Below are positions 9,459 to 20,311 of a DNA stretch of 64,000 bases, piece by piece (position 1 is the first letter of the stretch; every line of letters begins with the position of its first letter). The notes under the pieces are model-generated. The model was not told the origin of the DNA. It saw only the letters and a list, made by a program, of their open reading frames with translations, and made no database searches. The position numbers and the translations under genes are program-made. The DNA is from Stachybotrys elegans (Eukaryota; Ascomycota; Sordariomycetes; Hypocreales; Stachybotryaceae), in contig JAGPNK010000001.1 in assembly GCA_020746835.1 (NCBI GenBank), forward strand, positions 3,038,001-3,102,000. Reading direction: 5' to 3'.

Positions 9459-10502
9459 ATGCCGGACAGTCCTGAGCATTATGTTCACGCTGAACCGCGA
9501 GCTATTCACAACGGTTCTGAGTATTTCAGCTCTCTTCACATAAAAAATTTCAATGTCGACGCCTTTCAACAAAAGTCGAGACCCCAACGAAGAGCCGTCA
9601 TCACTGCAGCAGTCCGGGCAGCGTTCTGTGCTGCTGGAGAAGATCCCAAGGTCCTCAAAGACGCATTTAAAGACTCGATAGTGCATTGCCAAACTACTCA
9701 ACTCTTTCTGACCTCTTCGTGGTCTGGGTGGGACGGGCTGGCCATCCTTCGACGGCAGCTTGAGAGTCTTGACGATTCTTCAGACCAGCACAAGGCCGAA
9801 TATTGTTTGCCGGCGCCATTCGTTGTCGCGACTTATATCATGGTTTGCCTACGACTCGTATACGCGAACAATGCAGACCTCGCGACAATCTTGCTCCGCA
9901 AGCATTTCATCCTCGAAAAGATGCGGACGGCTCTTCGAGCGCATGTCAAAGGGAACAAGAAGAATTGGGTCATCAAGGGCATGCCGCCGGGCTTGCAGGT
10001 TCACCAGCTGCCACCAATCATGTCTCTGATTTCCCGCAATGCAGACTTCCGGCCAACTCGCTCCAAGGTGGTTCGACATTCTATTAGCCGCGAACAGGTT
10101 CTCCAGCAAACGGTCAATATTAGGGCACTTGTCAGCGACCTTACTGTCGACCCAGCCGTTGTTCGTGAGGGACTAGAGAGTCATTTCTGGGGGGCACGAG
10201 TGCATTACCTTACCGTCTTGCCCCCTGGCGACCGGTCCCTGATTGGACTTTGGGCCCAGCATCACTGGGACGAGCTCTATCGCCACATCATCGATCTTGG
10301 CGATAGGTACCATAAGACCTGTAGTTGGGAAGTCACGGAGACCATTGATATATCGTCACTCAAGACAGAGGATCCCATACAGGATGTTGTTGCGTACTTC
10401 ACGAGTGCCAACGCGTGGTCCAAAAGCCACGGTCAGAAGTCCAAGCTCAATGCAGAGCTGACAGGTCTCATAGAAGATCTCATAGTCATCAGGGACTCAT
10501 GA
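9459..10502 (+). CDS. Orphan protein of 347 residues, unknown function
   Basis: Intronless frame with a good start (CAACCATGCCGG). I recognise no family. The sequence has well-mixed composition and regular spacing of hydrophobic residues, so it is likely a folded, mainly helical soluble protein: RRAVITAAVRAAFCAAGED, FVVATYIMVCLRLVYANN, ATILLRKHFILEKMRTALRA. The middle has a basic stretch (HVKGNKKNWVIKG) and the C-terminal half several Trp/His (SHFWGARVHYL, LWAQHHWDELYRH). No signal peptide or clear TM segment; the Tyr/Val-rich segment near residue 130 is only weakly hydrophobic. Codon use is less GC-biased than in neighbours such as MCM7 or DAP3, typical of lineage-specific genes. A start at 9189 would add 90 low-complexity residues. 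Confidence 0.6.
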   Translation: MPDSPEHYVHAEPRAIHNGSEYFSSLHIKNFNVDAFQQKSRPQRRAVITAAVRAAFCAAGEDPKVLKDAFKDSIVHCQTTQLFLTSSWSGWDGLAILRRQLESLDDSSDQHKAEYCLPAPFVVATYIMVCLRLVYANNADLATILLRKHFILEKMRTALRAHVKGNKKNWVIKGMPPGLQVHQLPPIMSLISRNADFRPTRSKVVRHSISREQVLQQTVNIRALVSDLTVDPAVVREGLESHFWGARVHYLTVLPPGDRSLIGLWAQHHWDELYRHIIDLGDRYHKTCSWEVTETIDISSLKTEDPIQDVVAYFTSANAWSKSHGQKSKLNAELTGLIEDLIVIRDS

Positions 10503-12008
10503 CCTAGATGCCGGGGGTTTATATGTATGACCGTGGTGAGCGGCGGCCATATGGTGAAGGTCAGCTGGTTCTGTTGTTGCGCCTATGCTTTATGCGCAGC
10601 ACTTAATTTATGATAGCCTTGTGTTAATATAAATCAACTATCTGATTAAAGGAAGACGAAGAAGAAGAAGAAGAAGAAGAAGAAGAAGACGAAGAAGGAG
10701 GAGAAGTAGAAAGAGAAGAAGGAGAAGACGTATATGTTATTTATTGGCCTATCTTAGACTTCTCTGACAAGACTGGCTGGAAGTGAGAGAGCGATGCGCC
10801 AAGGTCGGGATACCATCGTGATGCCGGCAGAAGTCCTAAGACTGCGTGGTCTCGGGATGAAGAAACCGATGACAGGTGTGGGAAAAGGTTACAGTGAAGC
10901 TAGTAAAAATAAAAATAAATACAGGATATTATTGAGAGCTTGCTTGTCAATATCCAATAATTGATTGGAATCCTTACAGTTTTATGTGGTCAATGTAGCT
11001 GAACGTGTCATTGCATTCTGTACCACCCTACATCACAGCAATATCTCTCCAATATAGTCAGGCGGACTAGCTGATATACATGACAAGATGATGAGACGCT
11101 GGCGTTGCAGCACTTCGAGGTGAATAATAGTCAGGTCAACGCAACATCAGAACACAAGGCACGCATTGATTCCACGCGCAATGTTGAAAGCCTAAGCACA
11201 AGCTGCATATACCACAATGATCGCTGTTTCTCCTTGTTGTGCTGGTCACCACAGTGGCTACCCTATAACACACTACGCTGACCACATCGCACCTGCCTAC
11301 TGCTCAGTACATCCTTCCTGCACGAGTATTCAGTATGTACTCCGTAGGTAGGCAGGGAATTCAACACCACCAGCGCACAAAACACCACTATCACATCCCG
11401 CAATCACCAGCCTCACCGCTCTTCATAGATTGCCCCTCTACCCCTCCTGTTGTTTCCCCAAAGCATCTCGTGCATATCCCCATCCACGGTACGGGACGAT
11501 CGCGAGGTCGCACCAGCACTAAGAAACCAAGGCAAAAAAAAGGGCTGCCCTGGGGCCATCCCTGTTTCAACATGAACTGGACCCCTTCAATCCCTGTCTG
11601 CCCTTGTCGACCTGACCACTCGCACGGCACCCAGCCACTCGAATTTACGGTGAAGAAGCCCATCCCATCCCCGGGCGTGGTCTGGTCGATTCGTCGACCC
11701 CACTGGACACGCCCGCCCGCCCTGTCTTTGCGTGTCTTGCATCTCGCAAACCCGCAAACCCTCGCCTGCAGCACGGTTCGCCGCAGAGAACTTGTCACTT
11801 TGACCCGTCGCGGCCGTTCTCCATCTCGGTCTCGCCCGCCCGCACCCAATCTCACTTTCACAGAAGCCTGTCTAGGTCAGGGAACCCTCTTCCAGCATAT
11901 ACGCATCTCCCACACGCAATTCCCTAAACCTTGCGAAACTCGAACCCTCTCCCTTCCATCGAGGTGAAGCAGCCGCCTCATCGAGCTCCTTGACCCGCCA
12001 AAGCAGCC
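10503..12008. other. Intergenic region with trinucleotide repeat
   Basis: About 1.5 kb with no supported gene. The left part is AT-richer and carries the GAA/GAC microsatellite listed separately. The right part (about 11330-12008) is C-rich and pyrimidine-biased and is probably the promoter and leader of the next gene; a long open frame there reads as low-complexity noise. Confidence 0.5.
10652..10729. repeat. GAA/GAC/GAG purine microsatellite
   Basis: A run of nine to ten uninterrupted GAA units flanked by GAC and GAG variants, all purine on the plus strand. It lies just after the orphan gene, so it falls in a 3' flank and not in coding sequence. Confidence 0.85.
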
Positions 12009-12800
12009 ATGGGCTTCCTCGACGCACTCGGCGACAGCGTCTCCGTCGTCTCGGGCGGCGTCTCGCGCCCGTCTCGCAAGCATTCGTCCAAATCCCACCA
12101 CAAGAAGCGCCGCTCCCACTCTCACTCCCGCTCCCGCTCCAGCTCCCGCCATCGCCGCCGCGACCGCGACCGCGACCACGATCGCGGCGCTGCCTCCATC
12201 GCCGGCTCCATCTTCGGCCTCGGCGACAGCAACTACAACAAGCACAACTCGTCGCGCGCCTCCTTCTTCGGCCTCGGCAACACGAGCCGCTCCAGCTTCT
12301 TTGGTTCCAGTGAGTCTGGCCCCTCTCTGCGCACACATCTTGAGCCTCAAGCTAACCTCACATGCCTCCTCCCAGGCAAGCCATCTTACTACAAGCGCTC
12401 GCCGCGTGGCAACTTCATGCAGCGCGCCTACAAGCAGCTCAAGCGCATCCTTCGCGACCTCGTCCACTACGCCAAGCGCCACCCATGGAAGGTTTTCTTC
12501 CTCGTCATCATGCCCCTCATTACTGGTGGCGCCCTCACGGCTCTGCTCGCCCGCTTCGGTCTGCGCATCCCGCCCGCCCTCGAGCGCATGATCGGCATGG
12601 CCTCCCGCGCCGCCACGGGTGACCACCTGGGCCTCGTCAACGACGCCGTCCGCATGGCTGGTGACATCGGCGGCGGCACCGCCAGCGTCAAGGTCGAGCG
12701 CGGCTACGACGGCGGCATGCAGTGGGAGCGCAGCACGGGACATGCCCAGAATGACTTTATCAGCGAGGGCTTCAAGTCTGTGTCCAAGTTCTTTTCGTGA
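12009..12800 (+). CDS. Arg/Ser-rich protein with one transmembrane segment, unknown function
   Basis: Exons 12009-12309 and 12376-12800 (66-bp intron, GTGAGT...CCAG) encode 241 residues. The N-terminal third is extremely basic and Ser/His/Arg-rich, with SR and RD dipeptide runs (SHSHSRSRSSSRHRRRDRD) reminiscent of splicing-factor RS domains. Then come a Ser/Phe/Gly segment (SSRASFFGLGNTSRSSFFG), a helical basic region ending in AKRHPWK, and one hydrophobic segment at about 140-162 (VFFLVIMPLITGGALTALLA) followed by RFGLRIPPALERM. The C-terminal part is soluble. The hydrophobic core looks conserved in Pezizomycotina, but I know no function. The combination predicts a protein tethered to a membrane with a charged, possibly phosphorylated cytosolic arm. 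Confidence 0.75.
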   Translation: MGFLDALGDSVSVVSGGVSRPSRKHSSKSHHKKRRSHSHSRSRSSSRHRRRDRDRDHDRGAASIAGSIFGLGDSNYNKHNSSRASFFGLGNTSRSSFFGSSESGPSLRTHLEPQANLTCLLPGKPSYYKRSPRGNFMQRAYKQLKRILRDLVHYAKRHPWKVFFLVIMPLITGGALTALLARFGLRIPPALERMIGMASRAATGDHLGLVNDAVRMAGDIGGGTASVKVERGYDGGMQWERSTGHAQNDFISEGFKSVSKFFS

Positions 12801-13772
12801 TGCAGAGATGTACTTGCTACCCTGCTTCTTTCTTCCTTCATTTGACATACGTACTGTGGGTGAATTGGGCGCATGGCGATGATTTCATTCTTTGTTGACT
12901 TTCGAGGCTCTACCAAGGCGATTGATATGACTTCCCTCATTCATACACATCCGTTCGATAGCGGGGGGTGAACGAGAACTTAGACAGATCTGTATGAAAA
13001 ACGATTGAATTCAAGCTACCATATAATATGCCACGAAGCCCTGCTCTCTGGCTCCATGACCGACATAGCTACACATCACCTCGCGAACCAAACCAACACA
13101 TTGTATTCTTCACGCTTGATGTGACGCAGCTGAATAGACACAGCCGCGCGTCAAGGCTACACACATGCTCTACGTGAAGCTCCATGGCACATGAAAATGT
13201 GTATTACTGTTCTCATTCTAGCAATGATCCCTAACTTATTCTCCTTTCTTCTTCTTCTAACATCTATCTCTGAGCTGCAACACATGTATGCCACCCAAAT
13301 ACTCTTGATGCTTCCCATCGTGACCAGATGCTTGGCAAACAAGAAAGCAAAAAGCCAGACCCATACCAGTTTGCCGCCTCTTCAAGCACAACTTCAACGA
13401 CTTTATCAAATTTGTTGTGTTTGCGCGAAATCAACTTGTTCATGCTCTCATCAAACGCCTGACCGGGCTCTGATAATCTCAGAGAATGCCACATTTCGCC
13501 CTCCCATCCCAAAACTCTTTACCAGCAACGTGGCCTGATGCTCAAGCCTTGCTTCCCACTCTCAAGACCTGCCTCCTCAACTACCATATAACAATGAAGA
13601 GTTGCCGAGCCAGGTGGCCAGTGCACCTCACCCTTTGCATCTAAGAGAGATGCTCAGGGATAGAAGAACAAAATGCTATAAATCCATGTACATTCATGAC
13701 AACGCCGAGTATATTGCTCCACGTTGACTTGTTGGGGGGTCTTTTTCTTTTCATTATTCGATATAAGCGTCC
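12801..13772. other. Convergent intergenic region, no gene seen
   Basis: Shared 3' flank of two converging genes, AT-rich in the middle; nothing else recognised. Confidence 0.5.
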
Positions 13773-16574
13773 TTAGCTGGACGTGTCTTGCTTGTTCGAT
13801 TTCCAGAACTGCATCATCTTGCCCAGACGTTTCGCCTTGCTGTTCTTGGAATTCTTCCTGTCTGCCTCGTTGTCGAGCGTCACCTCCATCGAGAGCTTGC
13901 TCCTCTCACCATGGGAGCTGCTGATAAGACGGCTCAGGCTCACCAGACTGGAACGCCTGCGGCCCATGGCAGATGATACAGACACAGGGCGCTGCTCGCG
14001 AGTACCTGGACGAGGCATGCGCAATTGTGGCAAGAAAGTGCTGTCTCTGGTCATCGTGGAGTTGCTCGAGGTGAGCGAAGGGATGTCGTAGTCCACTGAG
14101 ATGCGAACTTCTGGACCAGGCTCACCCATGAGGAGTGACTGAAAGTTGTGCTCATCAGCCACCGACGAGGGCGCCGTGGAAATTCGCTGGGCATCCACAG
14201 AAACAGGAGAGCGCGGCGAGGGGTAGGATGATGCGTGGCTCATGGAGTAGGGGCTGAGGGGCATGGCGCCCGGGTGAGTGATTATGATGTCCGAGGGCTG
14301 AGACTCTGGGTTGCTGCATGTCCTGGGTGAGAATTCACCAGAGTTCGTCAAGGGACTACGTTGCAGTCGTCTAGAAGGTTCCTCGATAATGATGCTCTCT
14401 TGAAGCGATGTCCGGGACCGTTCGGCGCGAAGAGAGTGTGTGCTGGCGCGGTCCTTGTCACTGAGACCAGAGCTCTGTCGCCGGACCATGGACGAGATGC
14501 TTTGAGATTCGCTAAGGGGATCCTTGGGTGTCGACGCTGGAGGAGTGACATCACTATCAGATGTATCATCATCGTCGTCGTCGTCATCACGGACTGCTCG
14601 CTGGCGAAGCTTGGCTTTGGCCTGGCGAGTGCCTTCTTCATCCTCCTCGTCCTCCTCGAACACATCTGCCATGGTTGAACTGCTGCCAAATCGGTGGATC
14701 GAAGACCTTCCACCGTCGAAAGGCGGCAGATCGGGCGCAGACTCGGCTCGCCGATGGTAGTGCATACCTGGACCACTGAAGCCCTTCATGCCCTGGGCGC
14801 TATGTAGTCGGCGCTTGCCGATATTGCCCGCCGCACGCTGAGCAGCCTCCCACTCAGCGTTGTGAGGAAGAGGAGTGTTGAATGGTCCTAGAGCAGCGTC
14901 AAGATCAATCATTTGATGCATCGACTCTTCATTAGAGCGCTTGGGTTGGCTCTTCTTGGTCCACTCATCATCTGCGGATTCGGTAACTGTGACGATTGGC
15001 GCGGCAAGCTCCGCAGAATTCTGGACGTCCTGGTTCTCGTTGTCCTGCTCGTCATCCAGCGATAGCGCGGGGCCCGGAGGCGTCGGGGGGCGGACTGCCT
15101 CGGTTTTGGGGCTCTTGGCTGCCTTCGGCTTGATAGGCAGGATAGCCCCAGCCCATCCCTTGACCTTTTTGCTCCTCTTCTTCTTGTTCTTCTTTCCCTT
15201 CTTTGATTTGGGGCCCTTGGCATCTTGAGCTTCACCCTGTGAATCCTCAGATGACGATCCACCAGAAACCGCTCTGTGCGTCGTGTCCTCAGAGCTTGAG
15301 CTGGATGGACGGGTCTTGGTTGGAGAGGGAGCCCCTGCAAAGGGATCGAGGCCGAAGAAGGACCAGCGCTTGGAGGACTTGGAAGGGCTAGGGGTTGGTG
15401 GCGCAAGAGAAGTCGCGTCTGATACGTCCAGGAGTGCAGGAATAGAATTGCGTCGTTTGGGTGCCACGTCACAGGCTTTGGGCTCTAACGATCGCTCGAG
15501 AACTGCGCCAGCTGTGCTTGGTCTGGATTCCTGGTTGTCCCTTGTCGACGCTCGTGACAACGGTGCGGGGCTTTCCCTGCCGCCCTGGGGGGTTACAGAG
15601 GCTGTGATGGATATGATGGAAGAGATGCTACCGGAAACAGAGTGCGTTCCAGGACGCATTGTTGCAACACTCGACGTGTCGCTTGAGACCATCGAGAGAG
15701 GTCGAGGAATGAACTCGACGGTGTCGGAGAAGCCAACGCGGGTACGAGTAGGAGGCTTGGGCTGCTTTGACGACTCGTCTTCGGGTTCTGGCGAATCGCC
15801 CAGCTGGTTAAAGTCCGTCTTCTCGGATGGCAGCGATAGGTGACGAGGGATTAGCGGGACTGCGGGAGGGTGAAGAATGTCCATCGTCTGGTCAAAGTTG
15901 GTTGGGCTGGTCGGAGCACTGCTACCTTTCATTGACATGGGGTTAAATGGAGGATGCAGGGTAGGCAAGTCATGGACAGAAATGTTGCCCGACACACCAC
16001 GGCGATGCTTCCTCCTAGGTGGTTGGAAGCTGGGAGAGGAGAACCCATCCTCCGACTTGGTGGGGCTAGTGCTCATGACAGCAATAGAATTACCCTCACG
16101 CAGACGCCCGCCAACAAACTCGCTTCCTCCTCTCCTGTGTCCATGTCCAGCTGGACGCATGGCTGACGCCGTCGTCCTTGGTGAGTCGGGCGAGGTGGGA
16201 GGGCTAAGAAACAGAGGCGAGTCCAGGTCCGCAGGCAGCGAGGCTCCAGGATTGAAAGAAAAGTCCGGAAGTGCCGAGGGTCTGCGTGCCTTGTCGGATT
16301 TCGCTGGAGATTGGTTGGGCAGCTGGTTGTGCGGTTCGATTACCGACATTGGGAGTCGACCTGTGGCTCGAGAAAATGAAGGGGGTGCCGAGGAAGGAGC
16401 CGGCATCCGACCTGGGAAGACAAATGGCGGGTTAGGGGGAGGAGGCGACATGTCATCCTGAGCCGAGGAGATATTGTCTGCAACTACCATGTGGTCGGGA
16501 GAGTAGGCCATGATGTTCATGGGCGAGGCATCGGCCACTCGCTCGGGGCCACATGCAGTTGCCATCATTTCCAC
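13773..16574 (-). CDS. Large Pro/Ser-rich disordered protein (fungal 'cell wall proline-rich' type)
   Basis: One open frame of 933 residues with no intron visible. Almost the whole protein is predicted disordered: many SP/TP sites (SPPTSPDSPR, PTPSPSKSSKRWSFFGLDPF), repeated short basic Ser motifs of the form RRxS (RRPS, RRNS, RRSS) that suit PKA/Snf1-like kinases, a Lys-rich cluster at about 451-468 (KSKKGKKNKKKRSKKVKG), acidic runs (FEEDEEDEEG; eight Asp near 662-669) and a compact basic C-terminus (AKRLGKMMQFWKSNKQ). There is no signal peptide or TM segment, so the database label 'cell wall proline rich' that I associate with such proteins is doubtful; a cytosolic signalling or cytoskeletal scaffold is equally likely. 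The start at 16574 is the first Met of the open frame; a short 5' exon is possible. Confidence 0.8.
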   Translation of the reverse strand: MEMMATACGPERVADASPMNIMAYSPDHMVVADNISSAQDDMSPPPPNPPFVFPGRMPAPSSAPPSFSRATGRLPMSVIEPHNQLPNQSPAKSDKARRPSALPDFSFNPGASLPADLDSPLFLSPPTSPDSPRTTASAMRPAGHGHRRGGSEFVGGRLREGNSIAVMSTSPTKSEDGFSSPSFQPPRRKHRRGVSGNISVHDLPTLHPPFNPMSMKGSSAPTSPTNFDQTMDILHPPAVPLIPRHLSLPSEKTDFNQLGDSPEPEDESSKQPKPPTRTRVGFSDTVEFIPRPLSMVSSDTSSVATMRPGTHSVSGSISSIISITASVTPQGGRESPAPLSRASTRDNQESRPSTAGAVLERSLEPKACDVAPKRRNSIPALLDVSDATSLAPPTPSPSKSSKRWSFFGLDPFAGAPSPTKTRPSSSSSEDTTHRAVSGGSSSEDSQGEAQDAKGPKSKKGKKNKKKRSKKVKGWAGAILPIKPKAAKSPKTEAVRPPTPPGPALSLDDEQDNENQDVQNSAELAAPIVTVTESADDEWTKKSQPKRSNEESMHQMIDLDAALGPFNTPLPHNAEWEAAQRAAGNIGKRRLHSAQGMKGFSGPGMHYHRRAESAPDLPPFDGGRSSIHRFGSSSTMADVFEEDEEDEEGTRQAKAKLRQRAVRDDDDDDDDTSDSDVTPPASTPKDPLSESQSISSMVRRQSSGLSDKDRASTHSLRAERSRTSLQESIIIEEPSRRLQRSPLTNSGEFSPRTCSNPESQPSDIIITHPGAMPLSPYSMSHASSYPSPRSPVSVDAQRISTAPSSVADEHNFQSLLMGEPGPEVRISVDYDIPSLTSSNSTMTRDSTFLPQLRMPRPGTREQRPVSVSSAMGRRRSSLVSLSRLISSSHGERSKLSMEVTLDNEADRKNSKNSKAKRLGKMMQFWKSNKQDTSS

Positions 16575-17433
16575 CAGCCGCGCTGCGGCAATAGAATTGA
16601 TGTCAACTAAGGGACCGGGGAGACCATAGGAGGGACGAGCCGGAATGTGCCTCGGGGGTTGATGGATGTGATGCGTATCGTTCGGCGTGCTGTTTCGAGA
16701 TGTCCTGGGAGGAAAGTATATCGGACGAACGGCGAGACAGGACGGTAGGGGCCCTGGCTAAATCTGCCGAGGCAACCGCTGGTTAGTCAAATGGTTACAG
16801 GTATCCCCGGTGATGTCGATGTAAAATGCACACAAAGCACTTGAGCGCAAGATGCAGAACAAGTTGCTTTACGGTGTGGCAGAGAGGAGGGCGAGCGGGC
16901 CAGTTGCGAAGATTGACGGCTCGGGGGGGCGACGGGCTGGACGCACCTGAAAGCAGCGCTGACGATGTCGAATCAAGATCAAAACTAAGTGCAAAGGAGT
17001 GGACGGTCAAGACCAGCAGCAACTCGGAGAATCGAGAAATGCGGCTGGAATTGAACCAGTGGCGGGATTGTTGTGGTGAGAGGGAGAGAAGGTGAGGAGT
17101 GAGGATAGGCGAGGTAAGGCGAGGCGGTGGTGAACAGATGAAGGAATTGAAACTCTCAAAAGGTGGGTGCTGGAGAGAGAGACTTTGGGGGACTCGGGAC
17201 CATCTGGAGGCCCTTGTACGGGCTACGGAAGCACGGAGTCAGGTACGAGTTACAAGGTACAAGTTACATTAGAAGCGTAAGAGGAGAGAGGGAGGGTGCG
17301 GGAGGGGGGACAACAACCTGGAACGGGGCGGACGAGCAATTGGCAAGACCTGGATGAAATTGAGTTGGGTTTGGTCTTGTCTGGGCCGGGGGATCCCAGG
17401 GTGGGGGGCTCGAGGCCCAGAATGGCACCTACT

Positions 17434-17493
17434 AATGTACCTCCCCTAATCTGCGCAGGCAATAAGGTACCTGCGCACAGTGAGAGGTACATT
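17434..17493. repeat. Nested inverted repeat (two coaxial stems)
   Basis: Outer arms AATGTACCTC (17434-17443) and GAGGTACATT (17484-17493) are perfect 10-bp complements. Inside them TGCGCAGG (17452-17459) and CCTGCGCA (17470-17477) are perfect 8-bp complements around a 10-nt loop. Flanking bases allow the outer stem to extend by about five more pairs with wobbles. Could form a cruciform or an RNA hairpin. Confidence 0.7.
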
Positions 17494-18469
17494 GGTGGTA
17501 CGAGCGGGTGAACGAGAAGGTAGGGACGGGGATAAAAGAGATACGGGGGCATGGAGTACCTCCGGACTACTTAGTCCTAGGCCAGGCAAGTCGGGATATT
17601 GAGGCATCCTGGCCCTCGTGGAGCGCGCGCGCATGATCGATCCCCATTGTCTCCTGCAGGTACCGCCGGGCCCCTTGGCCCATTATTGAGGGCAGCCCGC
17701 TGGACTCTGCTTTGCTTTGCTGCTTTGCTTTGCCTTGGTCTGTTAATACTATTTACAATTTATGCAGTGCCCGCAGCGGGCACATGGCCCTTTCTACCTT
17801 AGCAGGTAATTAAGGTCGATGGCCTACTCTCAGGTTAGTAGCTTAATAGTACTTTACCTACATAGAATTTGGGTTCTTCTGTGGACGGTGCGGGAAGGGT
17901 AGGAGATAATGTACCTCGTCAATTTCTCGCCTTCCCTCGCCCAGGCAGGCACATTGTGTTCAGTTGCTACCGCTGTACATACATTTATGGACATGGGGAT
18001 GGACCGTGGGCCTGTTGCTTCTGCTTCTCGATTGAGGGAGAGGGGGGCAGTTTGGTGGCACTTTGAGACGATACTCCAGGCTCCCTCCCAGCATTCGTTC
18101 ATCACGACCCTGGCCGTCCTGGACGTCAGGATATCAGCATTTGTGTGATTTATGTGCTCACTATCTCGCGCCCTGCTATTCCATCGGGTTAAAGGCTTGT
18201 CGCTTCTTGGGCTCCCGGGGGTTAATCACACAGTATGCCATCGATGGAACGGCGGGCCTATATTTGTCCTCACATATTCAGGCGGTATCCTGTTTTGGGG
18301 GGTTTTTAAATGGGCTTTTTTTCTCCTTCACGGGATCATCTCCAATATGCCGAACCCAGCCTGTCACTTGCTCCCTCCCTTGCAGGTTCCCGCCCACAAC
18401 GTATGCATCTTGCAAACCGGATATCGCGGTGGCCACTTTGGCTCAAGGCAGGTAGGCAACTTGAACTCT

Positions 18470-18570
18470 GTATGTACATACATACGGTACCCGTCCGCAT
18501 TGCGATGCAAATGCATCTGGTGTTGGTACATACATGTACGGATACAGCAAGACACATACATACATTGCGG
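18470..18570. repeat. TACA/CATA short-word cluster
   Basis: Interrupted run of GTATGTACATACATAC and ACATACATAC words in the gene desert. Similar words occur in other intergenic stretches of the window. Confidence 0.5.
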
Positions 18571-20288
18571 TCCAAGCCCCAGTGGAGCCGGGACCTTGCG
18601 CCTATCCCTGGATGGATTTCAATTGCAGTGAGTGCTGCGAGGAGGTGGATAACTGCTGGACTGGGATCCGTGGTTCACCTGACTTTTCTGATTTGCCCAA
18701 GTGCATCGCTAGATGGTCTTGGCTCGGCCATTGTCAGCTTCAAGCGGCCGAGTTTCCAACTTCCTGCGCCCACATCCCTGGCACACTGGAATGCGTTGCA
18801 ACATCCTCATGCAGCCGCAGCCAGCATCGAGCACAAACGCACAAACAACGCAGCCATGGCCTGCCGTACCAGCACGTCGCGTCGCGCGGATGCACCCGGA
18901 GCGGAGAGTCGGCGTCAATTGCAGCGCCCATGGTACGACCAACACCAAGCCTCGTTATCTCTGGATGAACATGTAAGATAAGCTCCTCTGTAGGAGAAAT
19001 GGTCAGCAGATAGCGGCACGGCATCTTCTTCCATCCCCCCCCCCTCCCTTCATCCGCAAGGAATTAGCATGCACACAGCGCCCGTGTGTGGCAACGCCAG
19101 CTCTGTCTCCTCCTATTCCTTCAGGTCTATCGCCCAACGTTATTGGGTGGGATATCAAGATTGTCCAGCTTGGCTGCCAAGTTGCTCTTAGCGCGCGGAG
19201 CACCATGGCTTGCTGCTACTGCCCTGCTGCAGCCTGCAGGTACAATACATTAGGGTACAGAACAGGGGCACGCGAAGGTACCTATTTCTGCCTGCATGCG
19301 ACCTACCCTTCCTGTTCCACCCCTGGCTGCCGATAGGGCCCTCTTCATCCTCCCACTTTGTGGATGCCAGTGGCCATGGAATATGATGAATTCGTGATGG
19401 GTGACCTGGCTCCAGCCAATCCAGCACGAGACCCTCGCCTCGGTTATCAGGACTTCGCTGCCCGGGGGTGGTTAGGGCGGTCCCTTCGTGCCTTTACCTA
19501 CATACAGGAGTAGTGCTGATGCTGACTAGAATCGAAGGTGTGCGTCCTTGCCTGCATCTCACGCGCTCGGCCTCAGCTTTGACGGCAAATGACGGACATT
19601 GAGCAACCTTGAGGCGCATGCTCCGAAATCCCCAAAACATGCCTGTACGTGCGTGCACACATAGCGATACGAGGCCATGGCCCATGCTCTACGCTGCATC
19701 CAGAGCAGAAATGACCTGCCCAATGGCAGCATTGTGCGACTCGACCAACAGCATGCACATTCCCACCTGCCTGGCATCCTCCAGCCTGGTCGAGCTACAC
19801 AAGATGAATTGTCATCAAACTTCAAACATCAAGCGGTGGCAGCAGAATAGCGACTCCTGATCCCAAAACACGGTACTCGCGTGCAATCTCTCACCCGCCA
19901 ATTTCCCTCATCCTTGGTGCCAAAGGCATGCCAGCGCAGTGTCCTGCTCCAAGTCCCAGAGCAGGCATCCGCCCATGAGCATGTGTATGTATGTACTTAC
20001 CACGGGGCCATTGTCGGGCCCGTGGGAATATAACCACTGTCGCCAGAAGAAGATGTCGCCCCGAGACATGTCAGCTGCCCTCACCTTTCCTCCGTCTCCA
20101 GGTCCAAGTACGTCACTAATAATGAACAATCCCCAGAGTCAGTGAACTCAGGGAGGGTGTGTCTGCTTCCTGGAGCCCTGCCTAGGGCGGTTTGTGCCGT
20201 AGGTGCTCCATCCATTGTACGGAGTACCTTGAGCCCCTGGTCGAGATATTGATAAACCACCCCCCCTTAGACAAGGGGCCTCGCTGGC

Positions 20289-20311
20289 TAGGCTGACAGC
20301 CTGTCAGCCTA
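20289..20311. promoter_or_regulatory. Perfect 23-bp palindrome with TGACAG half-sites
   Basis: TAGGCTGACAG (20289-20299), one central C, then CTGTCAGCCTA (20301-20311). The core TGACAG-C-CTGTCA resembles paired sites of TALE-type homeodomain proteins. It sits five bases before an ATG in good context (20316) that opens only a 63-codon frame. Function inferred. Confidence 0.45.

Noticed and set aside
11335..11967. Open frame of 210 codons on the plus strand before the Arg/Ser-rich gene
   Set aside because: Its translation is Pro/His/Arg/Ser-rich low complexity without a regular hydrophobic pattern, and it ends just before the next start; it fits a C-rich leader better than a gene.
17030..17100. 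Possible tRNA T-arm (CTGGTTCAATTCCAG on the minus strand)
   Set aside because: No matching acceptor stem, D-arm or A-box could be placed; only four T-stem pairs fit.
18310..18981. Open frame of 223 codons in the gene desert
   Set aside because: Composition is erratic with many His, Cys and Arg, it overlaps TACATAC repeats, and no splice partners or motif are seen.
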